From Physcia stellaris (taxonomy: Eukaryota > Ascomycota > Lecanoromycetes > Caliciales > Physciaceae): a stretch of 64,000 nt of DNA. The stretch is taken from contig JABSSW010000052.1 in the NCBI GenBank assembly GCA_018902385.1, positions 62,001 through 126,000 on the forward strand. The letters run 5' to 3'. Below the pieces are notes generated by a model. That model was not told the DNA's origin. It was given only the letters and a program-made list of their open reading frames with translations, and ran no database searches. Below, piece by piece: positions 21,650-33,315 of the stretch (position 1 is the stretch's first letter; each line of letters starts with the position of its first letter). The translations under genes and the position numbers were made by a program.

Positions 21650-22220
21650 ATGTCATTCCGACTACCAGACGCTGCTGATGCGGATAGGTATGTAGATACC
21701 TATAAAACCGTTTACAGAAAACGCCGCTGATCTTTACCTTCCTACAGCCCATTAAAGCCAGACGAACTCCAAGTCCTGCGAGCCCAGTATGAGAAAGAGG
21801 GGGAATATGTCGGTGTACAAACAAAGTTCAATTATGCTTGGGTTTGTAGTCTCTCAAAACCACACTGGATTGCGCTGAAGGCTGCTACAGGGTCTCATCA
21901 AAGCATCTGGACGGGGCGAACAACAAGAAGGCGTCCGTCTTCTATCAGAAATATTCCGCAATGCTCCCGAACGACGGCGCGAATGCCTCTACTACCTCGC
22001 GTTGGGAAATTACAAACTAGGCAATTACGCAGAAGCAAAACGATACAATGAGCTGCTATTAGATCACGAACCTGCCAACATGCAAGCTACGAGCCTGAGG
22101 GGCCTCATAGAGGACAAGGTCGCAAAGGAAGGGCTGATGGGCGTTGCTATTCTAAGTGGGGTCGCAATCACGGCGGGCATAGTGGGCGGACTGCTCTTCA
22201 AGGGCGCAAAGAGGAGATGA
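21650..22220 (+). CDS. FIS1: Mitochondrial fission protein Fis1
   Basis: Three exons (21650-21687, 21748-21841, 21891-22220) encode 153 aa, the expected size. The protein sits in the outer mitochondrial and peroxisomal membranes and recruits the dynamin Dnm1 through adaptors. Seen: an N-terminal arm, two TPR-like repeats ([17 protein letters not shown]-type segment reads [16 protein letters not shown]; then [22 protein letters not shown]), the [12 protein letters not shown] linker, and a C-terminal tail anchor ([20 protein letters not shown]) followed by the basic end KGAKRR. All junction phases agree. Divergent from Spc24. Confidence 0.96.
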
Positions 22221-23038
22221 GTCTAGGATGTGTCACCTTGCACCTTGTATTGAATAGTTCAAAGAATCCGATTACTTTCGAACCGATGTCTTGCTGAAGC
22301 ACGCAGGCCAGCTCAGAAATCGTGAATCATTGGTGAACGGACAGCTGCTAATAGCCAGGCAGTGACTGTCTCAACCTACAGGTATCAGGGAAGTGAACCT
22401 GCCTGACACCTATCGGCCAACTACTTTGATTGGCTGTAGGCATGGAAACTTCTCGAAGAACTGTTGAGATTTCATGGGCAAAAGTTGCAGCCGGTTTGCT
22501 TTAACCTAGGAAACACGTGGTGATAACAACGTAACTCTTCGCCCCAAGATTTATATCATTGGAATGTACTAAGGTCACCCAACATCTGAAACTACCGTAT
22601 TTCCAAGTGAACCCTTTAGCTCCAGACTGCATTCAGGGTCTTGGCTCGCCTGTTGCCGCAAGCGTCATCCCGCTGTCTCAGGGCTGAAACGTTCGGGACA
22701 CTTACGATACTAGCATCCCATGCATGACATTGACCCGAGATCTTATCACTCATCTTGATCCTCTTCCTCTAGTCACCTTGGAGTTTTGTCACTCTGCCGA
22801 AAACCTTTATCATCACTTCCGCTGTTCAACTCTTCGCAGAATTATTACCATACTGCCTTCCTTGAGCACACACCAAATCCGCCTCAGCTTTCCTCAGCCG
22901 CCACACGAACAAAGCCGCATTACCTAACATGAGCGTTTTCTGAAACCTCCTCCTTCTCTATCCACTTACATTCTCTTCCGCCGGATTCGGCCGTCTCTTT
23001 ACATTTGCCGACTTCAGTGGTGTCGACCCATCGTTCGA
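22221..23038. other. Intergenic, no gene seen; upstream region of the RING-H2 gene
   Basis: 818 bp. A CACGTG E-box-like site occurs near 22515, ATTGG (inverted CCAAT) near 22428, and a pyrimidine-rich leader at about 22930-23000. The small open frame at 22724-22927 falls in the presumed leader and has no recognisable product. Confidence 0.4.
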
Positions 23039-24541
23039 ATGGCAGAGCATAGCGGTCAGTCACGTGAGCTCGTCTTCTGCCATGTCTGTCAGAACGAGTG
23101 GCATCAAGACGAACACGGCCTTAGGTGCCCCGCGTGCAACTCAGATTTTGTTGAAGTGGTAAGCAGAAAAACCCTCTACGTAGAGCGTTTGTGCAGCCTA
23201 GACTCTTGGGTGCTAACAGTAGCCTTAGATAGAAGAGGGTAATGATCCACGAGACAGCCACTCAGATGATGTGGAAGAAGTGACAGGCTCGAATCCTGAC
23301 CGTCGTCTTCCTAACGGTCTACATACTACAAATCCTTTTCATAACCACAACCCCTGGGGTCCTATAGCGCCGGATCCGGAGGAGGGCGACATCTCTCATG
23401 TTGAGTGGAATCCAACGCCAGGGATACACTTTTCACGAACTTCGTATCGAACTACGTCTCCAGGCCGGATACGAATAGGATCTTCAGGACCACAAGGCAT
23501 GCAAGATCCGTTCGCCCAGATTTTTCAAAACTTCTCCTCGATATTGAGTGGTCCAAATGAATTCAGCCACGCACCTCCTAACCCAGCCAGGTCGCCTCCT
23601 GGATCACCCTACCATGCAAGAAATACCCATGGACACGATACGCCGCCACTTAGGCCGAGGGATGCCCACAATACACAGCCAAACGCCTTTCCGGTCGATA
23701 ATTTACAGGGGTAAGCTCACACTTTTCTTCCAAATTCATACGCAACACACCAGATGATCCAAGAATTTCAAACCTCATCCGTTGCTGACATTTGTTCAGG
23801 TTACTCGGGAACCTGCTTCGCAGCATGCAAGAAATGCATGGCGATGCACATACAGGCGCCCAGATGCCGCCATTGCACCTCTTTGCTCAACTTCTCAACC
23901 CTGCCAATGCACAACATGGAGATGCGGTTTACAGCGAGGAAGCGCTAGATCGAATAATCTCGCAATTTATGGAAGCCCAGAGCGGCCACTCCGCCCCTGG
24001 TCCAGCGTCTGCCGCGGCCATCGCTGCGTTACCGAAGAAAAAGGTCGATGACTCTATGCTTGGCTCTGACGGCAAGGCGGAATGCTCCGTCTGCATGGAC
24101 AACGTCAGCGTAGGCGACGATGTCACGGTTCTACCTTGTAGCCATTGGTTCCATGGGGAATGTGTAGGGGCTTGGTTGAAAGAGCATGACACTTGTCCAC
24201 ATTGTCGGCAGGGTATCATGCCGAAAAACAGCGAGGCAGGGCGAACCGACGACGCTCCAAGACAACCAGGGCAAGCGCCTCGCATCAGTCAGCCGCCGCT
24301 GAGCCCAGGACAGGAAAATGGATTCCGTTTCGCATGGCATCAACATTCATCTGGAAACCAATCTACTTCGCCGAATCGACAAGAGCCACATTCGCCGTCG
24401 TCACGTCACGGGAGCCGAAGCCGTCGAAGATCAGCAAGGAATGGCGGCGAGGGCAGCAGTGGCGGGAGTGGGAGCGCAGGGGGTGGCGGAGGTATCTCCG
24501 GCTGGGTACGGAGTCACTTTGGGGGAAGCAACCACGACTAG
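23039..24541 (+). CDS. RING-H2 E3 ubiquitin ligase, RNF115/126-like
   Basis: Three exons (23039-23158, 23229-23710, 23800-24541) encode 447 aa. The N-terminus has a small zinc ribbon (FCHVCQNEWH...LRCPACNSDFVE, C-x2-C pairs), as in RNF126/BCA2 proteins. The middle is disordered and Pro/Asn/His-rich. The C-terminal third has a complete RING-H2 (CSVC...LPCSHWFHGECVGAWLKEHDTCPHC, C3H2C3), then a Ser/Arg/Gly-rich tail. The fold predicts E2 recruitment and ubiquitin transfer, with the ribbon able to bind ubiquitin or a client. Exon 2 begins at ATA after an unusual CTTAG acceptor at 23228; exon 3 begins with G at 23800, preserving QGLLGNLLRSM. The substrate is unknown. Confidence 0.9.
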
Positions 24542-25346
24542 CACTGTGGCGAAGACTGTCCTGGACGATTGATGGCCGATTCGGTAAATAGATGCGTTAC
24601 CGGTGTCTTGTAAATCAGTACCTTTCTGCGTGATGAAGTGTCCTTGAGAAGAAGCACTTTCTTGTACATTGATGGAGAATGAGATAGACTCTGGCTTTGA
24701 GGGTGTTCCCGGAAGCATGGTTCGCATGGCTTGTGGAGATTGGAGAAGGGAAGATACTTAGTTCTGAGCCAACCATAGCTTACCTTACTCAGGGCGTAAA
24801 TGTGCTTCAAGGAGAGCAGAGATATCATAAATGCCAAAAACCGGCTTTGCAACTTTTTCGAAATGAAACGCGAAGCTTGTGGGTAGATATATCTACTCGT
24901 ACTTTACGATAAGGTACCTCTGCATGACCGTTATTCGCGCTCTATCCAGGTGCTGTTCAGCCAATCACTGGGGTTGTGATGCGTGCAGTAGTCAAATTGT
25001 CCCTGTACGATTTTCTAGGTATTTACCTCTGAAAACGGACGCGACACCACCAACCACGAGGCACGCTCGTTCAGTTATATTCATAGGGCCGCTTTCAACA
25101 GTGCATGTGCAAGCAATCGTCTCTTCCATGGGCTGCTTACTCGATACCTTGATTTAAAAAAATCCACACTCTCGCTTCCTTGGCGCTACAAGTGACGTTT
25201 TGTTCCGCAGCCGAGATACGATATAGTACCATCGTCGTACCATTATTAACAACTATCTTCATCCTTTGCCCTCCACCTCAGCCCTTCGCACACGCCGTCC
25301 TGGTACAGGCCTGCCAGTGTCCGGATGCAGCGAACCACAACATTCA
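24542..25346. other. Intergenic, no gene seen; upstream region of Bst1
   Basis: 805 bp between two plus-strand genes. It contains the RING gene 3' UTR and the Bst1 promoter. Short frames (24697-24912, 24879-25157) have no recognisable content. The frame of Bst1 exon 1 is open back to 25266 without an ATG. Confidence 0.45.
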
Positions 25347-28300
25347 ATGCGCCGAAGCTCGTCCGATCCAGATGAGCGCGACTTCACCGAGCCTGAAACC
25401 TCCGAGCCCCCAGCCACCGGTCATGACGATAAGAGAAACAGCTTCACTTCTGCCAAATTCGACGTGAGCAGACACTCGGATACTCTGGACAGGCGGAAAC
25501 TCGAAAAGACCTCGGCCCTGACGAAGTCCATTCCCAATGGCTGGAAACCTTCGCCCGCTCTACCGAAAGGAGATTCCAAGATCAAGGCGGCCTTGGTGCC
25601 AGAGTCTCTAGAGGTAGACAACATGCCAGGACAACGAGGCTGGCGCCATTCGCGGGCCAAAAGCCCATGGTCCTGTACGCTGTTGACGTTGTCCTGTACA
25701 TTCGTAGCCATTAGCCTCCTACTCTCCATCATTCATTCCTTTGCGACCCGGCAATTAGATCCCAAGGGCTGCCAGATGTACTACTCACGCCCGATCTATA
25801 CTCGTTTTGCTGATTTCGACACCGAACATACACGTTTTGCAAGTAAATACTCGCTATATCTCTATCGAGAAGGGGGCTTGGATGAGGATCCAAAGGCAAG
25901 CTTTCTCAGGGATTCGAGGTGGACCTGCGCGCTGACAATGTCCAGGTCAAAGGTGTACCCGTACTCTTTATACCTGGGAACGCTGGAAGTTACAAACAGG
26001 TCCGATCACTGGCCTCTGAAGCCGCGCACTACTACTACAACACCATAGCGCAAGATCCAAAGGCGATGGAAGAAGGGGCTACAAGCATGGATCTGTTCTC
26101 TGTTGATTTCAATGAAGACTTTACCGCTTTCCATGGTCAAACCCTCCTAGATCAGGCGGAATATCTTAACGATGCGGTTGCATACATCCTATCGCTTTAC
26201 CACGATCCTCGGCGTGCCCAGCGAAACACCGCCTTGCCTGACCCGAGCTCCGTGATACTAATTGGACACTCAATGGGCGGGGTCGTTGCTCGTACTATGC
26301 TCGTCATGCCAAACTACCAGTCCAATTCTGTGAATACTATTGTTACTATGTCTACACCACATGCGCGACCACCCGTCGCATTTGACGGGGACATTGTTCG
26401 TACTTATAAGCAGACCAACGACTACTGGAGGGAAGCGTACTCGCAGAAATGGGCCAACGACAATCCTCTATGGCATGTTACTTTGATCTCGATAGCCGGA
26501 GGCGGCTTGGACACTGTTGTACCGTCGGATTACGCAAGCCTCGAGTCTCTAGTCCCAGCTACCCATGGCTTCACCGTTTTTACCTCTTCGGTGCCAAACG
26601 CATGGACCGGTGCAGATCATCTGCAAATGGTCTGGTGCGCTCAGTTGGTGAAACCAATAGTAAGGTCCATATTACACACGGTCGATGTCCATCGTCCGGG
26701 TCAAACAAAGCCGAGAGCGGAGCGAATGCGGGTATTCAAGAAGTGGCTATTGACTGGTATGGAGAAGACTGCAGAAAAAACGCTACGGCAGAAAGAGCCA
26801 TCAACTTTACTTACCCTTGAAGACAATGCCAATTCTATCCTACCTTCTGGTCATCGCCTTATTCTCCGAGATCTTGGAGAGACGACGAAACCGAAAGCAC
26901 ATTTACTCCCAATACCTCCGCAGGGTACTCCAGGATCCAAGATATTCACGCTACTCTCCAATCAGCATCTCGATCACCCCCAGTCCAGCGAGCCATTGGA
27001 AGTCCTCGTCTGCAGCGTGTTTCCCCTAGCGGCAGGACAATCTGCGACGCTTTTCTCGATGAACATCGATTTGTCGGCCGGCACATCGGGCTCCACACGC
27101 CTAGCCTGCAAGAATGCTGCCTCTGATGTGATACCATTACCAGCATCAACCAGGCATTCGGTTCACCCCTTCGATGATGCGCCTCCATTTTCCTATCTTC
27201 AGTATGAGTTAGAGGACCTTGCAGAGCATCAGTTCATCGCTGTCATCGACAAGCCAGCATCAGATAGCGAAGGATGGGTCGTTGCTGAATTCAGCGGTCG
27301 CACTCATTCGAGCATTGAGTCGACAATGGGCCTGCAGCGGCTCCTGGCTTTTGGCGCCCACTTCAGACTACTTGCTAAACGTCCAATGTCAATGGATATC
27401 CGAATTCCTGCTTTACATTCGAGCCTCCTCGCTTTTAAGATAAAATTAGGAAAACAATCCTGCGATGATCAAGGGGAACTTTTCACACCTTTGCTGCGTC
27501 AGTACCTGTCAGAACCGCACGAGTCGAAGTATTTCGTCAACGTGAAAGAGGCAGACGTTAGTTTACATGGGGTTGCCCCTTTTATGCCGCCACCACTTCG
27601 CCATCAGGCGACGAACAATGGTGTGTCGCTGCAGCTTTGGTCAGACCCAACGTGCGACTCGTCATTAGACGTCACCATAAAGGTAGATCTCTTGGGCACA
27701 CTTGGGAAACTTGTGATGCGCTACAGGCTGGTGATGGTCGCGTTTCCGCTGCTGGTGGTCGCCATAGTGTTGAGAAAGCAGTTCAAGATATACGACGAGC
27801 ATGGTAAGATTCTCGGTATTTGCAGAGTATCAAGATTTAATGATAAATAGGTGTCTTCATCTCTTTCGCCGAAGCTATGGATCTGTGTCTCAGGACCTCT
27901 TTACCCATTCTCCTACTCGCCCTAACCATCCTAGCCATTTCGTTCTCAATCGCATCCTCATCACCTCCACGTCCCAACTTGTTTCATTGGCGAGGTAATG
28001 CCACTGAAACTGCTATCGACTTTACCAAGAATGACCTTCTGCTTGGATCCCAGGATCCAATCTTTTGGTTCCTCGTTCCCTTAGCAGGCCTGATCAGCGC
28101 TGGCGTTTGCGTGCTTCTGAATACCGTAGCACTCGGCCTCACCTCCTTTCTTTCTATCCTGTACTCTTTACTAGTCTTGAAAACACCATGGGCGCGAAGT
28201 GATGATGGACGGTGCGTTATGGCTTGCCTCGCTGATCCTCCAGAGCTCACGTATGACCAGAAAACCAAGCATTCCTGCCTTTACCGCCAACTCTCCCCGA

Positions 28301-28995
28301 CGGCGAATCATGACAACAAGTATATTACTGCTGCTGGTATCTACCCTCATACCATACCAGTTCGCATACTTGGTCGCTTGTCTCGTACAGCTAGCGACCT
28401 GTGCGCGTGCGTCGCGGCTGGCTAGAGAGACTGTAAGTCCTTCGTCTACCGTGCTTTAGCGATCACTGACAATAATGCTAGCGGTCTGGCGCCCATTATG
28501 ATTTCTACAATTACGCGCATTCAATTCTAATACTCATGCTTTGGGTTCTACCGATCAACGGTCCGGTGCTAGTGGTCTGGGTACATAATTTAGCGGTGCA
28601 CTGGCTTACACCGTTCTCCTCACATCATAATGTCTTATCAATAATGCCGTTCATACTTCTGGTTGAGACTCTGACGGGCGGGAAGATGGTTCCTAGAGTC
28701 TCATCAAAGTACGTCTTACCGTCTTTCATGCGTTCCAACCTTTGTTCGGTGCTGGGACGCAATACTAACTTAGTCCTACAGCTTCCGATACGTCACGAAC
28801 GTTCTTTTCTTCATCCTTGCAGTCTACGCTGCTGTTTACGGTATCACCTATGCGTACCTCCTGCATCACCTTGTCAATGTGGTCGCTGCCTGGCTGGTCG
28901 CCATACACTTCTCTGGCCATAACTTCTCGCTTTCGGGTTTGAGCCAGATCCTGGAAGTGGGCGACAGTGAGGGTGACATCAAGAAGCAGCCATGA
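25347..28995 (+). CDS. BST1: GPI inositol-deacylase Bst1/PGAP1
   Basis: Six exons: 25347-25895, 25946-27803, 27851-28211, 28261-28432, 28482-28708 and 28782-28995; all phases fit, 1,126 aa. The ER-membrane enzyme removes the acyl chain from GPI inositol, needed for ER exit and quality control of GPI proteins. Visible: a cytosolic Ser/Lys-rich N-terminus, a signal-anchor helix at about 112-134 (CTLLTLSCTFVAISLLLSII), the conserved YREGGLDED...GVPVLFIPGNAGSYKQVRSLA, the lipase elbow GHSMGG with Ser at about residue 292, a long lumenal domain, and several C-terminal membrane helices. Intron 1 is a 50-nt GC-AG intron (AAAG|GCAAGC to TCCAG); no GT donor restores the conserved frame. The start is the first ATG in the frame. 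Confidence 0.95.
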
Positions 28996-29618
28996 AAGTT
29001 GCTTCACGTTGGAGGATGAACGAAAAGCCGATGGTTGCTGTAGATGATGCTTCGCGTTGAAGTAGACAGGCACCTTTGAAAGGAAAAGAGCAGTGTGATT
29101 GCTATGCTTCAATCGACCACACGTACACATTATGGCCATCATACCTTGGCCTCGTACATAGATCCTCGCCTATTACTGGCTAATTCGTGAAATAGAGAAG
29201 ACTAATGATACCCTCTTGCACATTGTGAAAGTGCTATCATTCGGCTCACCTGAACTCATCGATTGTGATAGGTCACGATAAGGCCGACAGTGGCAGGCTC
29301 GCATCTTCGAGCTTGCCTAAGAGTTGATGAAAAGGAGCCCTCGCGATGTCTCCTTCTTCACCGTTCACCGCCCGATGCAGAAAGAACCAACTCGTCTGCA
29401 GATATTGACTGGAGCAATATTTCCGTTCGACATTGGAAACATGAATCTGTAGCTACATGCTTGTTAATAATGACCTTAGCTCCATCTGATTTCTACGGCA
29501 TTTCAAGGAAATGGTGTTGTGTCCTCCTTGGCATACTTCGAAGGGGGCTCAAGGCGCGATCATGGGATATAACACGCAAGGAGATAAAAAAATACTTGGT
29601 TCAATTGGCAAAAGTCTA

Positions 29619-29655
29619 CTCCCTCGGAAGAAGCGGCGGGCTTCTTCGGAGGGAG
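29619..29655. repeat. Inverted repeat / hairpin, 15-bp arms, 7-base loop
   Basis: Left arm CTCCCTCGGAAGAAG (29619-29633), loop CGGCGGG, right arm CTTCTTCGGAGGGAG (29641-29655). The arms pair at 14 of 15 positions. It could be a transcribed hairpin, a terminator-like element near the convergent 3' ends, or the relic of a small inverted-repeat element. Confidence 0.8.
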
Positions 29656-29703
29656 ATACACAAACCCATCTTCGAGCTTCGAAATGCTCTCCGGGTTTAC
29701 AGT

Positions 29704-29752
29704 TCCGCGAAAGGTCGAAAGGTCGAAATCCGAAAGGTCGAAGGGGGAATCG
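29704..29752. repeat. Short tandem GGTCGAAA-type units
   Basis: Four near-copies of AAGGTCGAA lie within about 45 bases, the third separated by ATCCG. Directly after comes GGAATCGAACTGG, whose reverse complement resembles the Pol III B box (GGTTCGANTCC), but no cloverleaf can be built around it. Confidence 0.6.
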
Positions 29753-30113
29753 AACTGGGGACCGTAGGCGGCACCACCTTTGACCTGAACTCAGCGTTTT
29801 GAGCCGCCGGGTGGCCACGGTAGCCGGGCGTCGTAGCTACCATGTAAACCGACGTACCTGCTGGACCAGTTAATTAGAATTCTTTGACTTATTTGCAATT
29901 ATAATCCTTACTTTGGCAGGGGTTGTCCGAGGAATTGTGTCAACGACTTGAGGCTACCCCTTTTTGGTTGAATAACACTGCAGAATTGAACTTGTATTTG
30001 TCTCCAGTACATATCGTGTATTGAGTTTAGCAAAGCGCTGCCATAGTCTGGCAAAGCGTGGCAAATACACCGAGCAGTCACCTTCTTTCCACCCCCTGCG
30101 CTTGCGTAGGTGT

Positions 30114-31316
30114 CTAATTCAATACCCTTTTCTCATTGACCATCCTTTCAGCTGCTTCCCATAAATCTTGCACGGCCTTTGCATCCTCAATCCACTTATC
30201 CACCTTCCCATCAACCTTCCCGTACGGCAAGACATACCGACCACTCCACCGCGTGGCATCTGGACTTGTGGCACAGAAAAGTGTCGTACGTGCCCCGTCT
30301 CGAATGCTCATCGTGCCCGGGATGAGGCCCCATCGGACGGCGAAACGGGTGAAGGAGCCAAGGAAAGTAGGGTCCGCTTTCTGGAGGTTTGTGTTTATAA
30401 TGCCCGGGTGCAGGGAAAAGGCAGAAATCCCAGATGAACGATATCGGTTGTGGATCGCACGGGCATGAACGATATTGGCCAATTTCGAATGTCCATATCG
30501 TTTCCTGGGCAGACCGTCAAAATACTAGAAAGAGGGGACAGATCGCAGGATATCGAGCGAGATGTCAAACTATCCCAGAAACCTACCAAGCCGCCAGTGT
30601 CCCTGTCGTAGACTCCAGATTAGGGTCTTCCAGGTCGAGCACCGAGGGTCCTATCGCGTAAGCCTCCGCAGAGACGTTAACCACTCGAACGCGGTTCTTA
30701 TCTTCATGAGCAGCGGCAGTTGTTTGGAGAAGTGGAAGTAGAGAGGTGAAAAGGAGGTGGTGGGCAAGATGATTGGTCTGCCACTGTGTTTCAAAGCCGT
30801 CTTCGGTGAGGGCGAATGGAACAGCCATAACCTAGAGGGTAAGTCCATCAGCCATTAGTGCTGTTCGCTAATACTCCAATCCGTTGAATGTATGATACAA
30901 GGACTGCGGCCTCGAATTGCATTCCATCGCTCGCACAGTTTCGTCGGTAGTCGTCGTTGAGTTGTCAAGTCTCACTAAAGAAGACTTACCCCGGCATTGT
31001 TGATCAAGAGGTCAAGCCTTGACTCTGTCTCCAAGAACGCTTTCGCGGCCGTCCTTACGCTTTCAAAGCTCTGCAAGTCTAAAGACAGGAAACGAAGGTC
31101 GTAGTTCGCCGCCTGGTCAGACTGACGCATGCTGTGGAATGCCTCCTTGACCCGAGCCTCAGAACGAGCGGCAACATATACGCGAGCATGACGGCTAGCA
31201 AGCTGCAGAGTTGTCTCATAGCCTATACCAGAGTTGCCTCCAGTGACAATGACTACATAACCCCGAAGGTCTGGGACGTCAGAGCACTGAAACTGCGCTT
31301 CCTTCCGGACCGGCAT
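30114..31316 (-). CDS. Short-chain dehydrogenase/reductase (WWOX/retinol-dehydrogenase-like)
   Basis: Three exons (31316-30990, 30831-30587, 30504-30114) encode 320 aa. All classical SDR signatures are present: TGGNSGIG cofactor motif near residue 30, LLINNAG ending exon 1, WQTNHLAHHLLF in exon 2, Ser in VVNVSAEA, and catalytic YGHSK formed just after the exon 2/3 junction (AAW|KRYGHSKLAN), then LHPGIINTNL. Sequence style matches the NADP-dependent SDR group annotated as WW-domain oxidoreductase or retinol dehydrogenase in fungi. Substrate cannot be told. MPVRKEAQFQC is the first ATG; the open frame extends upstream without one. Divergent from the DUF3425 gene. Confidence 0.9.
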
Positions 31317-31777
31317 AATTAGAGGAAAGAAAAACAGCTTTACGAGGCGAAAGATATACAAACCGAAACAGAAAGATTCGAAGAGGTGAGAAGAAAGGGG
31401 TTGGCTAAGTGGACTAATAGAAGGGGCACGACCATTTTATATTTCACATGCTGCTTGCTACATTCCAGCTACCATTCATTTGTCGACTACGCCAGTCTTT
31501 CCGCATTTTCTGACATAGATTCTGACATGGTCCAAGACGGAAGAAGCAAGACTGTAACCGCCGAGGATCCACAAAGGGTGAGATAGCAGTGATAGAGGAA
31601 ACCGGCGTGAGGTTAGACTTCACAACCCCTATGCATGCCAAGAAGCTACTCGGTCAGAATCCGAGGATCCTGTCAGATTCCTGCTACCTACCTTACATGT
31701 ACATGATTACATTTAGCTGGGAGGCTGGGTACAAGTGTATCCAATATTATTAGTTGCAGCCTCGATCATGACCAATA
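31317..31777. promoter_or_regulatory. Shared promoter region between SDR and DUF3425 gene
   Basis: 461 bp between divergent start codons at 31316 (minus) and 31778 (plus). The pairing of an SDR with a small regulator suggests, but does not prove, local control. No clear operator recognised; CACTTAG-like and TACATGTACATG sequence lies near 31695. Confidence 0.4.
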
Positions 31778-33013
31778 ATGGCAAGTTCACTCACTGTTGC
31801 CATGCAATCTTCTGCGCCATTCACCTGCGGCGACACGGATGATTGGAGCAAAATCCACGATAAAGCACTTCGGAAAACAGTCCAGAATCGCTTAGCACAG
31901 AGGAAAAGGCGTAAGTACATGTATGTTGCGCAGCAGGCAGAAATGGCCCTCGCAAGATTCCGACCGAACGAAGATGAGACACTCCTCAATACATATTTGT
32001 CCCTTCTAGACATTATTGCACCTTCTGACAATTAGCGCCTCGTTGCCGTACGAGTACCTGAGTCGAAGGAGTCAAGAAATGGCTGATGCCTAGCAGGCCT
32101 AAAGCTTGCAGCTTCGAAGCCACCAAGCAATCGAGGTCGAATAGAAAGTGATCGCCGTCCGGCTCATGATGCAGACGACGAGGCCAGCAGCCAGTTCAGG
32201 AGCAACCATCCAGACACGCAACCGCCCGGACTCCGGTTACAGAATGAGTACAGCTTTGCAGAGCTTGACGACTCTACAGTGCCTCACCACCAGATTCTTG
32301 GCGCAGTCCCGGACAGCTCTTGCTTTTCTCCATTCAGTACATGTAACAAGCCCACAACATCTACTTCATTCAGCAATTACATCACCTCGGCCATGGGCTC
32401 GGCTCTCGTGGAACATCGCTTCATCCACCTTACCCAGTACTCTGTATTTCGTGCCTACTTAGCCAATGCCTCACTTCTTTCATTGGCTCCGCAGCTATTC
32501 TTGGACGATGATGCTCTTTCGCCGTACACACTCTTCAATCCCTTCCCTGCCACCACTCACCCGCAGCTGCACACCTTGAGTCCCACCCATCTTCAGCTCT
32601 CGACGTTCCATCATCCCTACATTGATCTCATCGCTTCACCGTCATTCCGCGACAATGTCCTTTCTACCATAGTGGACGAGGAACAGGAAGAGATGCTGTG
32701 CATGGATCTGCATCTCAATGGCTTCACTGTATGGGGTAGTCAGCCATGGGTACGTCTTTCCGAGCTCTTTCGTCGTTTGCTAGGACTACAGTTGTGCAAC
32801 ATGCTATGAGAGCTGTCTACGTTATAGACTCAGGAGAGCTGGCAATGCTGACCCAAGCATTATCATCAGAACCCAATGGGCTGGGAAGTGAGCCAGGAAT
32901 TTGCCAGCAAGTGGGGCTGGCTACTTGATCAAGACACGATCCAGCACTCAAACTTCTGGCGAGCAGAAAGGGGAGAGATCCCGTTACAGCTTAAAGAGGT
33001 CGGCCTAGTATGA
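31778..33013 (+). CDS. DUF3425 protein with bZIP-like basic region
   Basis: Three exons (31778-31910, 32097-32749, 32870-33013) give 309 aa. Exon 1 has a basic segment KALRKTVQNRLAQRKRR, which fits the bZIP DNA-contact pattern N-x2-AQ-x2-R-R. No leucine zipper follows; exon 2 moves into a polar linker. The C-terminal half is the fungal DUF3425 domain, with HRFIHLTQYSVFRAYLANA, a DLHLNGFTVWGSQPW segment and the terminal NPMGWEVSQEFASKWGWLL formed across intron 2. Such proteins are presumed transcription regulators of accessory pathways. Intron 1 (186 nt) is long for this window; without it the first frame stops after 85 codons. Divergent SDR and downstream MFS may be targets (inference). Confidence 0.83.
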
Positions 33014-33315
33014 ATTCTACAGTAGAGTTCAAGTGTCCGAGACTGCTTCACAAGCCATCCGGCAGTCATTCTGGTCACATGTCCGTCTTCAAGATCATTT
33101 GAATGCCGTGGTAATCGAGATCGATGACGAGTTCCATGTGTTAATTGTGGGGCTCCTTCCATACCTGTGTCAATACACAGCATCTCTGCTTGCTAAGGTC
33201 CCCCATCTCGATCTGAATCTCTTGTTTCTACCTATCAAACTTCCTTTTGCTTGGAAAGCCTCCAAGCTTAACTTCTGCGCAGACTGATAGCTTTAGCATC
33301 AACGGCTTGCTCAGG
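33014..33315. other. Intergenic, upstream region of the MFS transporter
   Basis: 302 bp between same-strand genes. The short frame 33033-33287 has no recognisable content. Nothing else seen. Confidence 0.4.

Larger units (their letters stand above)
28996..30113. other. Intergenic between convergent genes, with a strong hairpin and short repeats
   Basis: 1.1 kb without a credible gene. Holds a 15-bp near-perfect inverted repeat (29619-29655) and GGTCGAAA-type tandem units (about 29710-29750), described separately. The 170-codon frame at 29290-29802 runs through the repeats, starts GTG-like and has no recognisable domain, so I do not call it. Confidence 0.5.

Noticed and set aside
22724-22927. 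67-codon frame upstream of the RING-H2 gene
   Set aside because: In the presumed 5' leader, pyrimidine-rich, no conserved features; an upstream ORF role cannot be supported.
29290-29802. 170-codon frame as a possible gene
   Set aside because: Runs through a hairpin and tandem repeats, lacks an ATG-type conserved start and any known domain, and has no splice structure.
29740-29820. tRNA on the minus strand suggested by a B-box-like sequence
   Set aside because: No A box at a proper distance and no acceptor, D or anticodon stems can be paired.
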